Counted from the first letter of the stretch, positions 1 through 9,376 are shown. The stretch is 64,000 bases of DNA from Frigidibacter sp. ROC022 (GCF_024723735.1 NZ_JANQDU010000002.1:697001-761000), one strand, 5' to 3'. Numbers and translations are program-made. Notes: generated from the letters alone by a model not told the origin.

Positions 1-1011
1 GATCAGGGCGGCCAGCACGATCGCCATCGTCGAATCGCCGGGAACACCAAGGCTGAGTGTCGGAATGAACGCGGTCTGAATCGCCGCATTGTTCGCGGTC
101 TCGGGGCCGGCAACGCCTTCGATCGCGCCCTCGCCGAACTCTTCCGGCGTCTTCGAGCTGTTCCTCTCCACCGAATAGGAGATGAACGAGGCAATGAGAC
201 TGCCGGCACCGGGCATGATGCCCATCACCGAGCCCACCGTCATGCCGCGCCCCATCGAGGGGACCGACCGGCGCCACTCGTCGCGTGACGGGAGGAAGTC
301 CCGCATCCGTATCCTGACCTTCGGAGCCTTGGGCGGCGTGGGCAGGGCCAGGTTGCTCAGGACCTCGGGCAGACCGAACAGGCCGATGGCCAGCGCCACG
401 ATGGGCATCCCGTCATAGAGCGACATCGCGCCGAAGGTGTAGCGTTCGACGCCGCTGTTGAGATCGATTCCGACCATGCCGATCAACAGGCCGATGGCGG
501 TCATTGTCAGGGCCCGGACAAGCCCGTGATTGGCAAATGCCGATGCCGCGACGATCGCCATGACAATGACGGCGAAATACTCCTGCGCTCCGAAGCTGCG
601 GGCGAAGGCCGCCAGTGGTATCGACAGCGTGGCCAGGACGATCGCCCCTGCGATGCTTCCCAGGAAGGAGGCGATTGTCGAGATGAACAGTGCCACGCCA
701 CCGCGGCCCTTCTGCGACATCGGATAGCCGTCGAGACAGGTCACCGCCGTGTTCGCCGTCCCCGGCAGATTCAGCAGGATCGCGGTGGTCGAGCCGCCAT
801 AGGCCGCCCCGTAGAAAACGCCGGACAGCATGATGAGCCCGATGGCCGGGGGATAGCCGTAGGTGAGCGGCAGGAGCAGGGACACCGCTGCCAGGACACC
901 GACCCCGGGAAGGACGCCGATCAAGGTCCCGAGCATGACGCCGATCGCGCACATCAGGAGACCTTGCCACGACAGGGCGACTTCAAGACCGAGTTGAAAG
1001 CTCTCAAACAT
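1..1011 (-). CDS. tctA: TctA-family large permease of a tripartite tricarboxylate transporter (C-terminus outside window)
   Basis: Large membrane subunit of a TTT importer, which takes up carboxylates with a TctB partner and a periplasmic TctC-type protein. The frame is open from an ATG at 1011 to the window edge, so 337 codons of a family usually near 500 residues are seen and the C-terminus is missing. It begins MFESFQLGLEVALSW, typical of TctA, followed by the family's glycine-rich stretch (LIGVLPGVG) and the signature GGSTTAILLNLPG. The rest is a string of hydrophobic helices. It follows tctB with a 9-bp gap, so the two are cotranscribed. The substrate cannot be read from the sequence; the nearby monooxygenase suggests an aromatic or related carboxylate. 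Confidence 0.9.
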   Translation of the reverse strand, partial: MFESFQLGLEVALSWQGLLMCAIGVMLGTLIGVLPGVGVLAAVSLLLPLTYGYPPAIGLIMLSGVFYGAAYGGSTTAILLNLPGTANTAVTCLDGYPMSQKGRGGVALFISTIASFLGSIAGAIVLATLSIPLAAFARSFGAQEYFAVIVMAIVAASAFANHGLVRALTMTAIGLLIGMVGIDLNSGVERYTFGAMSLYDGMPIVALAIGLFGLPEVLSNLALPTPPKAPKVRIRMRDFLPSRDEWRRSVPSMGRGMTVGSVMGIMPGAGSLIASFISYSVERNSSKTPEEFGEGAIEGVAGPETANNAAIQTAFIPTLSLGVPGDSTMAIVLAALI

Positions 1012-1020
1012 AGTCGATTC

Positions 1021-1473
1021 TCACCCGAACGCGGTGACGCGCAGCCCCAGACCGACCGCGAAGATCAGCCAGGTCATGAGCGGCAGAAGCAGGACAAGTG
1101 CGATGGTGTGGCGCCAGTTTATCCGGGCGGCCGCGATCGAGGAGACGAAGGCGCACAGCGCCACCGCCGGGATCAGGCCAAGCCGTTCGATGGTGAAGGC
1201 GAAAACGATGATTCCCCCGAACGTTCCTGCCGCGGCCCGCAGCAGCCCGGGGGGCACCGTCAGGGCAATCTCGCCCTTCCGGAAGCCGAACGAAATGATC
1301 GTCACACCGCCGAGAAGCACGAGGATCGAGACGATCGTCGGGAAGGCGCCGGCTCCCACTCTCGTCAAGTCACCGAAATCCAGCGACAGAGCCTGATTCA
1401 GTGCCACGACGCCGATCGTGGTGACCGCCAGTCCCGCAAGGACGCTTGGGTGCTGTCTGACAAAGTTCCGCAT
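1021..1473 (-). CDS. tctB: TctB-family small permease of a tripartite tricarboxylate transporter
   Basis: Small membrane subunit of the TTT importer, 150 residues, the usual size. Four hydrophobic segments are visible (about residues 10-30, 42-62, 80-115 and 122-148), and the loop GDLTRVGAGAFPTIVSILV matches the conserved TctB pattern around a G-x-G-x-FP motif. The start is an ATG with GGGAGG just upstream. It is the first gene of the leftward tctBA unit and is divergent from the monooxygenase gene, sharing a roughly 200-bp control region that holds a palindrome at 1542-1568. Confidence 0.88.
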   Translation of the reverse strand: MRNFVRQHPSVLAGLAVTTIGVVALNQALSLDFGDLTRVGAGAFPTIVSILVLLGGVTIISFGFRKGEIALTVPPGLLRAAAGTFGGIIVFAFTIERLGLIPAVALCAFVSSIAAARINWRHTIALVLLLPLMTWLIFAVGLGLRVTAFG

Positions 1474-1541
1474 TCGATGTGACCTCCCGCCATCTGGGCA
1501 GTACCCCCCTCATGTCTACGGCGGTACCTGCCTGCCTGCCA

Positions 1542-1568
1542 TATCGAATAAGTTTGGTATATTCAATA
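1542..1568. promoter_or_regulatory. Near-perfect palindrome in the tctB/monooxygenase divergent promoter region
   Basis: The sequence TATCGAATA (1542-1550), a 9-bp spacer, then TATTCAATA (1560-1568) forms arms that match at 8 of 9 positions. It sits in the AT-rich part of an otherwise GC-rich intergenic region. A TTGACA hexamer follows at 1591-1596 on the rightward strand. It is a likely operator for a regulator that lies outside the window or elsewhere; no regulator gene is adjacent. Confidence 0.5.
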
Positions 1569-1672
1569 ATATTTGGAAATCAGAAAATTATTGACATTCT
1601 CGTATCGTTGCTCCCCTCTACGGGCGAAGGGTGGACAGGGGTCCGCCATGAACTGTGACGAAGGAGGGGCCC

Positions 1673-3301
1673 ATGGCGGCAACAGAGCAAACTGAAGTCC
1701 TTATTTGCGGTGGCGGACCTATCGGGATGACTCTGGCCCTGGACCTTGCGGCGCGGGGGGTCCGGAGCACGATCCTCGAAAAGACCGACGGCCGCATCGA
1801 AACGCCCAAGCTGGGGCTGGTCAGCATTCGAACCATGGAGATTTTCCGCCGGCTGGGAATCTCTGGTTACGTGCGGGACACGACATTCCGTCGCGACTAC
1901 GGCCTGTCCATGGTCTACTGCACGACCATCGCAGGACACTTCCTTGGCCGTATTCCCTATCCGTCGCTCCAGGATGAGAAGCCGGTTCCGGAAAGCCCCG
2001 AGACCAAGTGGCGCTGTTCCCAAATCTTCCTGAATCCCATGCTGGAAGAGCGCGTAAAGGCAGAGCCGCTGATCGACATTCGGTATCTGACCAAACTCGA
2101 GAGCTTTCAGGATCTGGGGTCGCATGTCGATGTCACGGTGTCGCTCGAAGACGGCGAACAGGAGGTGCTGACCACCCGGTATCTGGTCGGATGCGACGGC
2201 GCGGGCAGCAATGTCCGGCGCCAGCTGGAGATCGGCATGACCGGGAAGGAGCAGATCGACCATTCGGTGGCCATCTTCTTCAAGTCCGCGGCGCTCGCCC
2301 GGGATCACAAGATGGGCGATGCCGAACGCTACTACGTCGTCGATGAAAGCGGCTGGTGGGGAAACATCTCGGCGATGGATGGCTACGAACTGTGGCGCCT
2401 GACCGTCCCGGGCACCAGCGAGACCGTCGCCGACATCGTGGCCAATGCCGACGCCTGGGTGCGCAAGGCACTGGGATCGGACGATCTTCCATTCGAGATC
2501 ATTTCGTCGCTGCCCTGGCGGCGCACCGAGCTGACCGCCGACAGCTACGGCCGGGGCCGCGTGCTTCTGGCGGGAGACGCGGCGCATACCATGTCCCCGA
2601 CCGGCGGCCTCGGCATGAACACCGGGATGGGTGACGTTGACAACCTCGGCTGGAAACTGGCCGCGACCCTGCGCGGCTGGGGCGGGTCGGCCCTGCTTGA
2701 CAGCTATGTTGTCGAACGGCGGCCGATTGCGATCCGCAACTCCGGGGCATCGACCCACAACTACAATCAGCTGAAGTCGGTGCTCGACTGCACAGGTATC
2801 TTCGACGAGACCCCGGAAGGCGACGCCGTGCGCAAGCGGGTCGGCGAAGCGTTTGTCTCGGCAACCGAGACCGAGTGGGAAACGCAGGGCATTCATCTGG
2901 GATACCGCTACGAGGGTTCCCCGATCATCGTGCCGGATGGAACCCAGCCGGATGAAGACCATTTCCGGTGGTACAAGCCGACGTCCCGGCCGGGGCATCG
3001 TGCGCCGCATGCCTGGATCAGCGGCGCGCCACGAGACGGTGTGTCGACCCTGGACCTGTTCGGACACGGCTTTGTCCTGCTGCGCCTGGGAGAAACGCCG
3101 CCGGACGACGAACCGCTCGCCAAGGCCGCCCGTCGCCGCAACGTGCCCTACAGGGCCGCGCATCTCAGCGACCCCGACATCGTCGCTCTCTATGAGGCGC
3201 CGCTTGTTCTGGTGCGCCCGGACGGTCACGTGGCCTGGCGCGGGCAGAACCTGCCCGAAGAGCCGGACAAGCTGCTCGACACCGTGACGGGAACGGTCTG
3301 A
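1673..3301 (+). CDS. FAD-dependent aromatic-ring monooxygenase (group A flavoprotein, MhpA/PheA-like)
   Basis: Predicted NAD(P)H- and FAD-dependent hydroxylase of a phenolic or related ring compound. The protein has 542 residues from the ATG at 1673, chosen because AAGGAGG lies 5 bp upstream; an in-frame GTG at 1655 would place that SD inside the gene. It shows the N-terminal dinucleotide fold GGGPIGMTLALDLAARG, the DG motif in VGCDGAGSNVRR (near residue 175), and the second FAD motif GRVLLAGDAAHTMSPTGG (near 300). The C-terminal 150 residues resemble the thioredoxin-like tail of the phenol or 3-hydroxyphenylpropionate hydroxylase group. It is followed after 83 bp by a TctC-type binding protein, so the transporter may feed this enzyme. 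The substrate is inferred only by class. Confidence 0.85.
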   Translation: MAATEQTEVLICGGGPIGMTLALDLAARGVRSTILEKTDGRIETPKLGLVSIRTMEIFRRLGISGYVRDTTFRRDYGLSMVYCTTIAGHFLGRIPYPSLQDEKPVPESPETKWRCSQIFLNPMLEERVKAEPLIDIRYLTKLESFQDLGSHVDVTVSLEDGEQEVLTTRYLVGCDGAGSNVRRQLEIGMTGKEQIDHSVAIFFKSAALARDHKMGDAERYYVVDESGWWGNISAMDGYELWRLTVPGTSETVADIVANADAWVRKALGSDDLPFEIISSLPWRRTELTADSYGRGRVLLAGDAAHTMSPTGGLGMNTGMGDVDNLGWKLAATLRGWGGSALLDSYVVERRPIAIRNSGASTHNYNQLKSVLDCTGIFDETPEGDAVRKRVGEAFVSATETEWETQGIHLGYRYEGSPIIVPDGTQPDEDHFRWYKPTSRPGHRAPHAWISGAPRDGVSTLDLFGHGFVLLRLGETPPDDEPLAKAARRRNVPYRAAHLSDPDIVALYEAPLVLVRPDGHVAWRGQNLPEEPDKLLDTVTGTV

Positions 3302-3384
3302 GCCAAAGGACGAAAAGGCGCCGGAGCCATACCGGCCGAACAAGAAACCGGCCTATGGCCGGCAGATACCAAGAGGAGGAACCG

Positions 3385-4353
3385 ATGAAACTTTTGAAAC
3401 TCGCCCGCAGTCTGGCGGTTGCGGCAACTGCGTTTGCAGCGGCCTCGCCCGCGATGGCCGAATTCCCCGAGCGTGACATAACCATCGTGATGCCGTTTCC
3501 GCCAGGCGGCGGCACCGATCTGGTCATCCGCGAGATCGCCAAGCAGATCCAGAACATGGGCGGACCGACGCTGATCGTGGACAACCGGCCCGGCGCCGGC
3601 GGCACGATCGCCGCGATGTATGCAAAGGACGCAGAGCCGGACGGCTACACGATCTTCTTCGGCAATGCTTCGACGCATGCGATCAACCCCTACATCATGT
3701 CGGTCCCCTACGATCCCGTGGCGGACTTCGTTCCGGTCCTGGATCTGATGTCCTTCCCGCATGTCCTTCTGGTCCCGACCAGCAGCGGCATCGAGACGCT
3801 GGATCAGCTGATCGAATTGGCAAAGACCAAGGAAGGCGGTCTCAGCTTCGCGACCCAGGGACTCGGTTCCGGGGGGCAGTTGCTGGGTGAACAGCTGCGC
3901 ATTTCGACCGGAACCAACATGGTCGCGATTCCCTTCCAGGGAGGTGGCCCTGCGCTGCTTGAAACCTCGACCGGGCGGACCGACTTCATGTTCAACGGTT
4001 TCGGTCCGGCGCGATCGTTTGTCGAGGACGGGGAACTGCGGCCCATCGCCGTCACGGGGCCGGATCGGCTGCCGCAACTTCCCGACGTGCCCACGATGGC
4101 TGAACTGGGTCATCCGGACGTGAATGCGGAATTCTGGTTTGGCGTGTTCGCGCCGGCGGGGACCCCGGACGACGTGGTCGAGAAGCTGCACGAGATCTTT
4201 GCCAAAGCCGTGGACACCGAGGGCGTCTCCAACGTGATGGCCAGCATGGCGGCAACCGTCAGTCTCGGGACGGGCAAGGAACTGGGTGCCCGCGTTGAGA
4301 GCGATCTCAAGAAGATGAAGGCGCTGACCGAAGCGATTGGCATCGCGAAGTAG
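3385..4353 (+). CDS. TctC/Bug-family periplasmic substrate-binding protein
   Basis: Extracytoplasmic receptor of 322 residues for a tripartite tricarboxylate transporter. The start at 3385 has GAGGAGG in front. The signal peptide is about 25 residues and ends ASPAMA before EFPERDITIVMPFPPGGG, the classic Bug-family opening; the next family block, VDNRPGAGG, follows near residue 68, and LPDVPTMAEL near 240. It probably works with TctAB encoded on the other strand at 1-1473, an arrangement in which the receptor is split from its permeases by the divergent promoter and the monooxygenase gene. A strong hairpin follows 27 bp after the stop. Confidence 0.92.
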   Translation: MKLLKLARSLAVAATAFAAASPAMAEFPERDITIVMPFPPGGGTDLVIREIAKQIQNMGGPTLIVDNRPGAGGTIAAMYAKDAEPDGYTIFFGNASTHAINPYIMSVPYDPVADFVPVLDLMSFPHVLLVPTSSGIETLDQLIELAKTKEGGLSFATQGLGSGGQLLGEQLRISTGTNMVAIPFQGGGPALLETSTGRTDFMFNGFGPARSFVEDGELRPIAVTGPDRLPQLPDVPTMAELGHPDVNAEFWFGVFAPAGTPDDVVEKLHEIFAKAVDTEGVSNVMASMAATVSLGTGKELGARVESDLKKMKALTEAIGIAK

Positions 4354-4380
4354 ACGACAACTGCCACACACCACGGCCTT

Positions 4381-4408
4381 GGTCGCCGCCCCTTGTCGGG
4401 CGGCGACC
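4381..4408. terminator. Bidirectional-type GC hairpin between convergent genes
   Basis: GGTCGCCGCCC (4381-4391) pairs perfectly with GGGCGGCGACC (4398-4408) around a 6-nt loop. It lies between the binding protein (ends 4353) and the convergent FAD dehydrogenase (ends 4462). A second stem, GCTTGGC...GCCAAGC, lies at 4425-4453. There is no long T-tract, so the efficiency is uncertain. Confidence 0.6.
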
Positions 4409-4461
4409 TTGCGGCTTCAAACTAGCTTGGCTCCGGTTCGGCCCGGGCCAAGCAACCGCAT

Positions 4462-5937
4462 TCACAGAATCTTGCCGGGGTTCATGATCCCGTTCGGATC
4501 GAAGGCAACCTTGACGCGCCGCATCAGATCAAGCGCGACAGGCGGTGTGCTTTCAGCCAGGGCATGGCGCTTCATCTGCCCGATCCCATGTTCGGCAGAG
4601 ATCGAGCCGTTGAAGCTGCGGACCAGATCATGGACCGCCTGGGTCATCTGCGGATAGAGAGCCAGGAACCGGTCCGGGTCATGATCCGGCGGTTGCGCGA
4701 TATTGTAGTGCAGGTTCCCGTCACCCATGTGGCCGAAGCACGCAACTCGCGCTCCCGGACAGACGCCGTCCACGACCCGTTCGGCCTGCGCGAGGAATTC
4801 GGGCAGGGCCGAGACCGGCACCGAGATGTCATGCTTGATCGAAGCCCCGGCATGGCGCTGCGCCTCCGACATGGCTTCGCGCAGGTTCCAGAACGCCTGC
4901 GCCTGCCCAAGGTTCATGGCCAAGGCCGCATCGACGATCATCCCGGCTTCGAATCCGTCGGAGAGAATCCCCTGCATCAGCGCGTTCGCGTCTTCGGATG
5001 ACCGGCTCGATGATATCTCGATCAGAACATGCCAGGGCGCGGCGTCGTTGAGGGGGGCGCGCGCGCCCGGCACATGGTCGATGGTCATGTCCAGCGCGAG
5101 TTCGGTCATCAGTTCGAACCCGGTCAACGCCCCTCCCGCCATGTCCGCCGCGAGCTGGAACAGGTCGAGTGCCTGACCGGGCGTTTGGACCCCAACCCAG
5201 GCAACCTCGACGCCCTTGGGCCTCGGATACAGACGCAGGACCGCCGCGGTGATGACGCCAAGCGTTCCTTCAGACCCGACAACCAGGTTCTTCAGGTCGT
5301 AGCCGGTGTTGTCCTTCTTGAGCTTGCGCAGGTCATCCAGAACCTCTCCGGACGGCAGGACAAGCTCGAGACCCAGACAGAGGTCGCGGGAATTGCCATA
5401 GGCCAAAACGCCGGTGCCGCCGGCATTGGTGGCAAGATTCCCGCCGATCTGGCAACTCCCCTGCGCGCCCAGCGACAGGGGGAAAAGCCGGTCGTGTTCC
5501 CTGGCGATGTCCTGCAACCGCTCCAGAACCATTCCGGCCTCCACCGTGACGGTGTTGTTGACCGTATCGATTTCACGCAGCGCATCGAGGCGGGAAAGGC
5601 TGAGGATTATCGAGGCGCCGCTGCTGTCGGGAATCTGCCCCCCGACCAGCCCCGTATTGCCGCCTTGCGGCACGATGGCTGTGCCGGTCTCGTTGGCAAG
5701 GCGCATGATCTTGCTAACTTCTGCGACGGTTCCGGGGCGCAAGACCAGCGCCGTGGCGCCGGTGAACAACCCGCGGGGTTCCCTGAGATAGGGCGACGCC
5801 TCATCGCCCGGGCATATCGCATGTCGTTGGCCCACGATCGCGATGAAGCGCTGGACGAGATCGTCAGGCAATGCTGCGGCCTCGGGATGGATGAGCCCTG
5901 TCCGGGCGTCCGCTGCGACCCTGGTGGTGTCGGGCAT
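4462..5937 (-). CDS. FAD-binding D-2-hydroxyacid dehydrogenase (GlcD/D-2-hydroxyglutarate dehydrogenase family)
   Basis: Flavoprotein predicted to oxidise a D-2-hydroxy acid (lactate, 2-hydroxyglutarate or a sugar-derived hydroxy acid) to the 2-oxo acid. It has 491 residues with an FAD-binding PCMH domain in the N-terminal half, showing PQGGNTGLVGG (about 98-108), GAQGSCQIGGNLATNAGG (about 165-182) and GSEGTLGVITA, and the FAD-oxidase C domain with GHMGDGNLHYN, SAEHGIG and DPNGIMNPGKIL at the C-terminus, the last two being hallmarks of the D-LDH/D-2HGDH group. AAGGAG lies 10 bp before the ATG. It is transcribed leftward, downstream of the hydroxyacid dehydrogenase and importer genes but separated from them by 428 bp, so it may have its own promoter. 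The exact substrate is open. Confidence 0.88.
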   Translation of the reverse strand: MPDTTRVAADARTGLIHPEAAALPDDLVQRFIAIVGQRHAICPGDEASPYLREPRGLFTGATALVLRPGTVAEVSKIMRLANETGTAIVPQGGNTGLVGGQIPDSSGASIILSLSRLDALREIDTVNNTVTVEAGMVLERLQDIAREHDRLFPLSLGAQGSCQIGGNLATNAGGTGVLAYGNSRDLCLGLELVLPSGEVLDDLRKLKKDNTGYDLKNLVVGSEGTLGVITAAVLRLYPRPKGVEVAWVGVQTPGQALDLFQLAADMAGGALTGFELMTELALDMTIDHVPGARAPLNDAAPWHVLIEISSSRSSEDANALMQGILSDGFEAGMIVDAALAMNLGQAQAFWNLREAMSEAQRHAGASIKHDISVPVSALPEFLAQAERVVDGVCPGARVACFGHMGDGNLHYNIAQPPDHDPDRFLALYPQMTQAVHDLVRSFNGSISAEHGIGQMKRHALAESTPPVALDLMRRVKVAFDPNGIMNPGKIL

Positions 5938-6365
5938 CAGATTGCTCTCCTTGGGGCAAGAATCTCGGGGGCTGTGGCGTAGGCACGAGTGGCGGGGCGG
6001 CCGCAGAGGACAAGCGCCTGCGATGCGAACTGCGGTCGGGGGTCAGGCATCTGGTCAAATCAAATAGCCGAATATTTCTAGTGTTTCGAAAATATGTGAT
6101 TAACTGAATTGACTGCCCCGCACAAGGGGATCCGATATGCCGGCAGGCCCGCCCGACCTGGACGTCACCGACACGGTTCGCCGGCCGGCGCGGTCTCCAG
6201 ACAAGGCAGGTCGGTGTCGGCGCGGCACAGTCCGGCGCGATGGCGCCAGCCCGGTTCAAGACCAATGCGACGTTTCTGGGGTCGGGCCGTGCCCCTGCTT
6301 GACCGAACAGGGCGCGCCCGCCGTTTCCGTTTCAACCGCAGGGACTCGCGCCACTGTCTTCGAGG
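5938..6365. other. Intergenic region, 428 bp, no convincing gene
   Basis: Frames here lack ribosome-binding sites and recognisable protein character. The part next to the FAD dehydrogenase (6055-6115) is AT-rich and holds CGAATATTT and TTTCGAAAATATG, probably the promoter and operator area for the leftward gene. The remainder shows no feature. Confidence 0.5.
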
Positions 6366-7322
6366 TCAAGGATTGACCCGTGAGGCGTCGTGTTGCACCA
6401 GATGGTCGGCGACCCGGCTGGCAATCAGGGCGCTGACTCTCTGATTGGACTGCTCGGTAACACCGGCCACATGCGGCGTCAGTATGACGTTCGGCAGGTC
6501 AGCGAACACTGTTGCCGCCGCTTCGGTCAAGGGTTCGGTCTCGTAGACGTCAAGGGCCAGGCCGCCCAGATGCCCCCGGCGAAGCGACTCGGCGGCTTCG
6601 GCATCATTGACCACGCCGCCCCGGGCCGCATTGATCAGGATCGCACCCGGTCGCATCATGGCCAATGTCCCCGCGTTGATCAGGTGCCGCGTTTCCGGAA
6701 CCAATGGCACATGCAGGCTCAGGACGTCGGCCGAACGCAGAAGTGCCTCGAGACTGTCGCAGCGACGGGTGTCGCCGTGCCAGGCAGGATCGTCGGCAGC
6801 CAGATAGGGGTCGAATGCCGCAACCCGCATTCCGAACCCCTGTGCAAGGGACGCGGTCTGGCGCGCGATCTCGCCAAAGCCCACCAACCCCAGTGTCATT
6901 CCGGCGGCCTCGCGGCCCGAACACGCTTGCCGCGGCCACTCTCCCTTGAGCATCGCATCGCGTGCCTGGTAGGCGCCGCGCAACAGGATGGCTGCCGTCG
7001 TCACGACATATTCGGCGACGCTGCGCGAGTTCGCGCCGGTCGCGGGAAACACGGCAATACCGCGCGTCTTGCAGGCGTCCAGATCGATATTGTCCAGCCC
7101 GACGCCCAGGCGCCCCACGCAGAGAAGCCCCGGGGACGCCTCGAGCAGGCTCGACGAAACCTTGGTGCGGTTCCTTACGATCAACGCCCGCGCATCCGCC
7201 AGCAGATCACGCAACCGGGCCGGGTCGTCCACCAACGTTGGATCGGAAACCACATCAAATCGTTGCCGCAACGTCTCGATGGCAGCCACATCCATGAATT
7301 CCGTAATGACGATATCGCTCAT
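6366..7322 (-). CDS. D-isomer-specific 2-hydroxyacid dehydrogenase (NAD-dependent)
   Basis: NAD(H)-dependent oxidoreductase of 318 residues interconverting a 2-hydroxy and a 2-oxo acid, in the phosphoglycerate dehydrogenase-like superfamily. The start MSDIVITEF at 7322 is chosen over an upstream in-frame start because the extension reads as non-protein. Visible motifs: the Rossmann loop GLVGFGEIARQTA (about 149-161), the catalytic Arg in NAARGGVVND, the Glu in DVYETEPL, and the His in LTPHVAG. It lies 159 bp downstream of the permease genes of the peptide-class importer, on the same strand, and may act on the imported compound or a breakdown product. Glyoxylate or hydroxypyruvate reductase activity is an alternative. 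Confidence 0.88.
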   Translation of the reverse strand: MSDIVITEFMDVAAIETLRQRFDVVSDPTLVDDPARLRDLLADARALIVRNRTKVSSSLLEASPGLLCVGRLGVGLDNIDLDACKTRGIAVFPATGANSRSVAEYVVTTAAILLRGAYQARDAMLKGEWPRQACSGREAAGMTLGLVGFGEIARQTASLAQGFGMRVAAFDPYLAADDPAWHGDTRRCDSLEALLRSADVLSLHVPLVPETRHLINAGTLAMMRPGAILINAARGGVVNDAEAAESLRRGHLGGLALDVYETEPLTEAAATVFADLPNVILTPHVAGVTEQSNQRVSALIASRVADHLVQHDASRVNP

Positions 7323-7481
7323 TTCCGATCCTCGAGCTTGGCAGCGGAAACACCGGCAGTGACAAATCCGGTCATATGCGTTCAGGCGACCGTGGTTCAG
7401 ACACCGCGGACGCCGGGCCCGCTTGCTGCAATGCATTGCGGCCATCCCGAACGGGCAGGTCGGGCATGGCAGGCTCCTCCG

Positions 7482-8366
7482 TCACAGGTCCTTGAGCCTG
7501 GGGTCAAGAATGTCGCGCAACCGATCCCCGATGATGTTCAGGCAGAGAACGACGAAGAATATGGCCGCTCCGGGGATCATGATGAGGTGCGGAGCGTTGC
7601 GGATGTAGTTGCGCCCCGACGCAATCATGCTGCCCCAATCGGCGGTCGGTGGCTGCGCCCCCAGGCCCAGGAAGCTGAGGCTGGACGTCACGACAATCTT
7701 CATACCGACATCCAGCGTAAAAGCCACGATCAGTGGCGCGAGAATGTTCGGAAGAACATGCCGAACCATGATCCGCTGCGTCGAGGCGCCGATTGAACGG
7801 GCTGCTTCGACATAGTCCAGTTCCCGCACACTCAGGACCGAGCCGCGCGCGACACGGGCGTAGAGCGGCAGGCCCGAGATCGCGACGGCAAGCATGGCGT
7901 TCGTCAGGCCGGGTCCAACCGCCGCAAGGACGCCAATGGCCAAGAGGATGGTCGGAAATGCCAGCACCACGTCGGTCACGCGCATCAGCACGTTGTCGAT
8001 CCAGCGGCCCATGAACCCGGCCAGCAGCCCCATGGCGCAGCCGAGCAGCAGCGACAGGAATGCGGCGCCGAAGCCGGCCAGCAGCGAAATCCGTGCACCC
8101 CAGATCAGGCGGCTCAGCACGTCGCGACCAAGCTCGTCGGTGCCCAGCAGGTATCCGGAGCTTCCGGGCGGCAACAGCCGGTCAACGGAGGTGATCGCAT
8201 CGGGATCGGGAATCGGCAGCACCGGGGCAAGCAGTGCCAACCCGAAGACGGCGAGGATCAGGATCGCGGCGACCACGGACAGGCGGTGGCGCGCAAAACG
8301 CCACCAGGCCGGCCGGACGGTCCGCACCTCGGCGACGGAACCAGCGGTATCTGCGGCCTCAACCAT
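7482..8366 (-). CDS. Peptide-class ABC transporter permease (DppC-like)
   Basis: Inner-membrane subunit of 294 residues of an importer of the dipeptide/oligopeptide/nickel class. The ATG at 8366 overlaps the end of the upstream permease gene by 8 bp, which fixes the start. The N-terminus carries the OppC-type cytoplasmic segment and the first helix (about 30-52). LGTDELGRDVLSRLIWGARISLL is the standard periplasmic signature, and the EAA loop is EAARSIGASTQRIMVRHVLPN. Five further hydrophobic helices follow. These transporters carry peptides, but in Rhizobiales and Rhodobacterales many members serve sugars or sugar acids, which fits the catabolic genes nearby. Confidence 0.9.
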   Translation of the reverse strand: MVEAADTAGSVAEVRTVRPAWWRFARHRLSVVAAILILAVFGLALLAPVLPIPDPDAITSVDRLLPPGSSGYLLGTDELGRDVLSRLIWGARISLLAGFGAAFLSLLLGCAMGLLAGFMGRWIDNVLMRVTDVVLAFPTILLAIGVLAAVGPGLTNAMLAVAISGLPLYARVARGSVLSVRELDYVEAARSIGASTQRIMVRHVLPNILAPLIVAFTLDVGMKIVVTSSLSFLGLGAQPPTADWGSMIASGRNYIRNAPHLIMIPGAAIFFVVLCLNIIGDRLRDILDPRLKDL

Positions 8367-9312
8367 ATCGGATCCTCGGATCGACGGCGGCATAGAGCAG
8401 GTCTGCAACCAGGTTGGAGAAGATGAAGACGATCGCCGCGAAGAGCATCCCGCCCTGCACGATCGGGAAATCGCGGTTGCTGATGGATTGCACCAGCAAT
8501 GTCCCCAGGCCGGGCCAGCTGAAGACCGCCTCGACGATGACCGCCCCGCCGAGCAGATGCCCCAACGAGACGCCAAGAACACTGATGATGGGGATCAGCG
8601 AATTCCGCAGCGCGTGGCGCATGACCACAAGCCATTCGGACAGACCCTTTGCCCTTGCCGTCCGAACATAGTCCTGGCCCAGCACTTCAAGAAGAGATGA
8701 CCGGGTGAAACGAGCGATATACGCCATGTGAGCGGTCGCAAGCGTTAGCGCAGGCAGGATCAGGTGCCGCGCGACATCTCCGACCGTCCGGTCAATCGCC
8801 ATCATGTCGTACATGCCGCCGGTCGGCAGCCATCGCAGCCAGACACCAAAGACCATGATCAGGATCAACCCGAGCCAGAAGTTCGGCATTGACCAGCCAA
8901 TGACCGAGGTCACCATACTGGCGGAATCGACCGCGGTTCCGCGCCGCGTCGCCGCGATGATTCCAAGCGGCATTCCAAGAACGATCGCAAGGATGATCGC
9001 GGTCACCGCAAGCAGCAGGGTATTCGGAAAGCGGCTCATGATCTCGCTGAGAACCGGCTGCGACGTGAATAGGGATGTTCCGAAATTCCCGGCCAGGATT
9101 TGCCGCAGCCAGGCGAAATACTGGACCAGCACGGGTTGGTCGAGGCCGAGTTCACGCCGCAGCTCTTCGATCTCGGCCTGTGTCGAGTCCGCGGGCATCA
9201 TCATCATCACGGGATCGCCAGGCGCCAGCCGCAATACGAAGAACGCGAACAGCGAGACGCCCAGCAGCACGGGGATCGTCGAGATAAGCCGTCCGATGAT
9301 AAAGCGAGTCAT
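8359..9312 (-). CDS. Peptide-class ABC transporter permease (DppB-like)
   Basis: Second permease subunit, 317 residues. It starts MTRFIIGRLISTIPVLLGVSL, typical of DppB/OppB, with the LAPGDPV motif that follows the first helix. The EAA-loop region is TARAKGLSEWLVVMRHALRN and the protein ends DLLYAAVDPRIRYG, the usual C-terminal DPR(I/V)RYG of the family. Six membrane helices are apparent. It lies between the binding protein gene (64 bp upstream) and the DppC-like gene (8-bp overlap). Confidence 0.92.
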   Translation of the reverse strand: MTRFIIGRLISTIPVLLGVSLFAFFVLRLAPGDPVMMMMPADSTQAEIEELRRELGLDQPVLVQYFAWLRQILAGNFGTSLFTSQPVLSEIMSRFPNTLLLAVTAIILAIVLGMPLGIIAATRRGTAVDSASMVTSVIGWSMPNFWLGLILIMVFGVWLRWLPTGGMYDMMAIDRTVGDVARHLILPALTLATAHMAYIARFTRSSLLEVLGQDYVRTARAKGLSEWLVVMRHALRNSLIPIISVLGVSLGHLLGGAVIVEAVFSWPGLGTLLVQSISNRDFPIVQGGMLFAAIVFIFSNLVADLLYAAVDPRIRYG

Positions 9313-9376
9313 GTCGTCGTCCTCGACCGCGAAGAATGGCGGCCGGCCTCAGGGAACAGCCGGCCACCGCCCTTCA

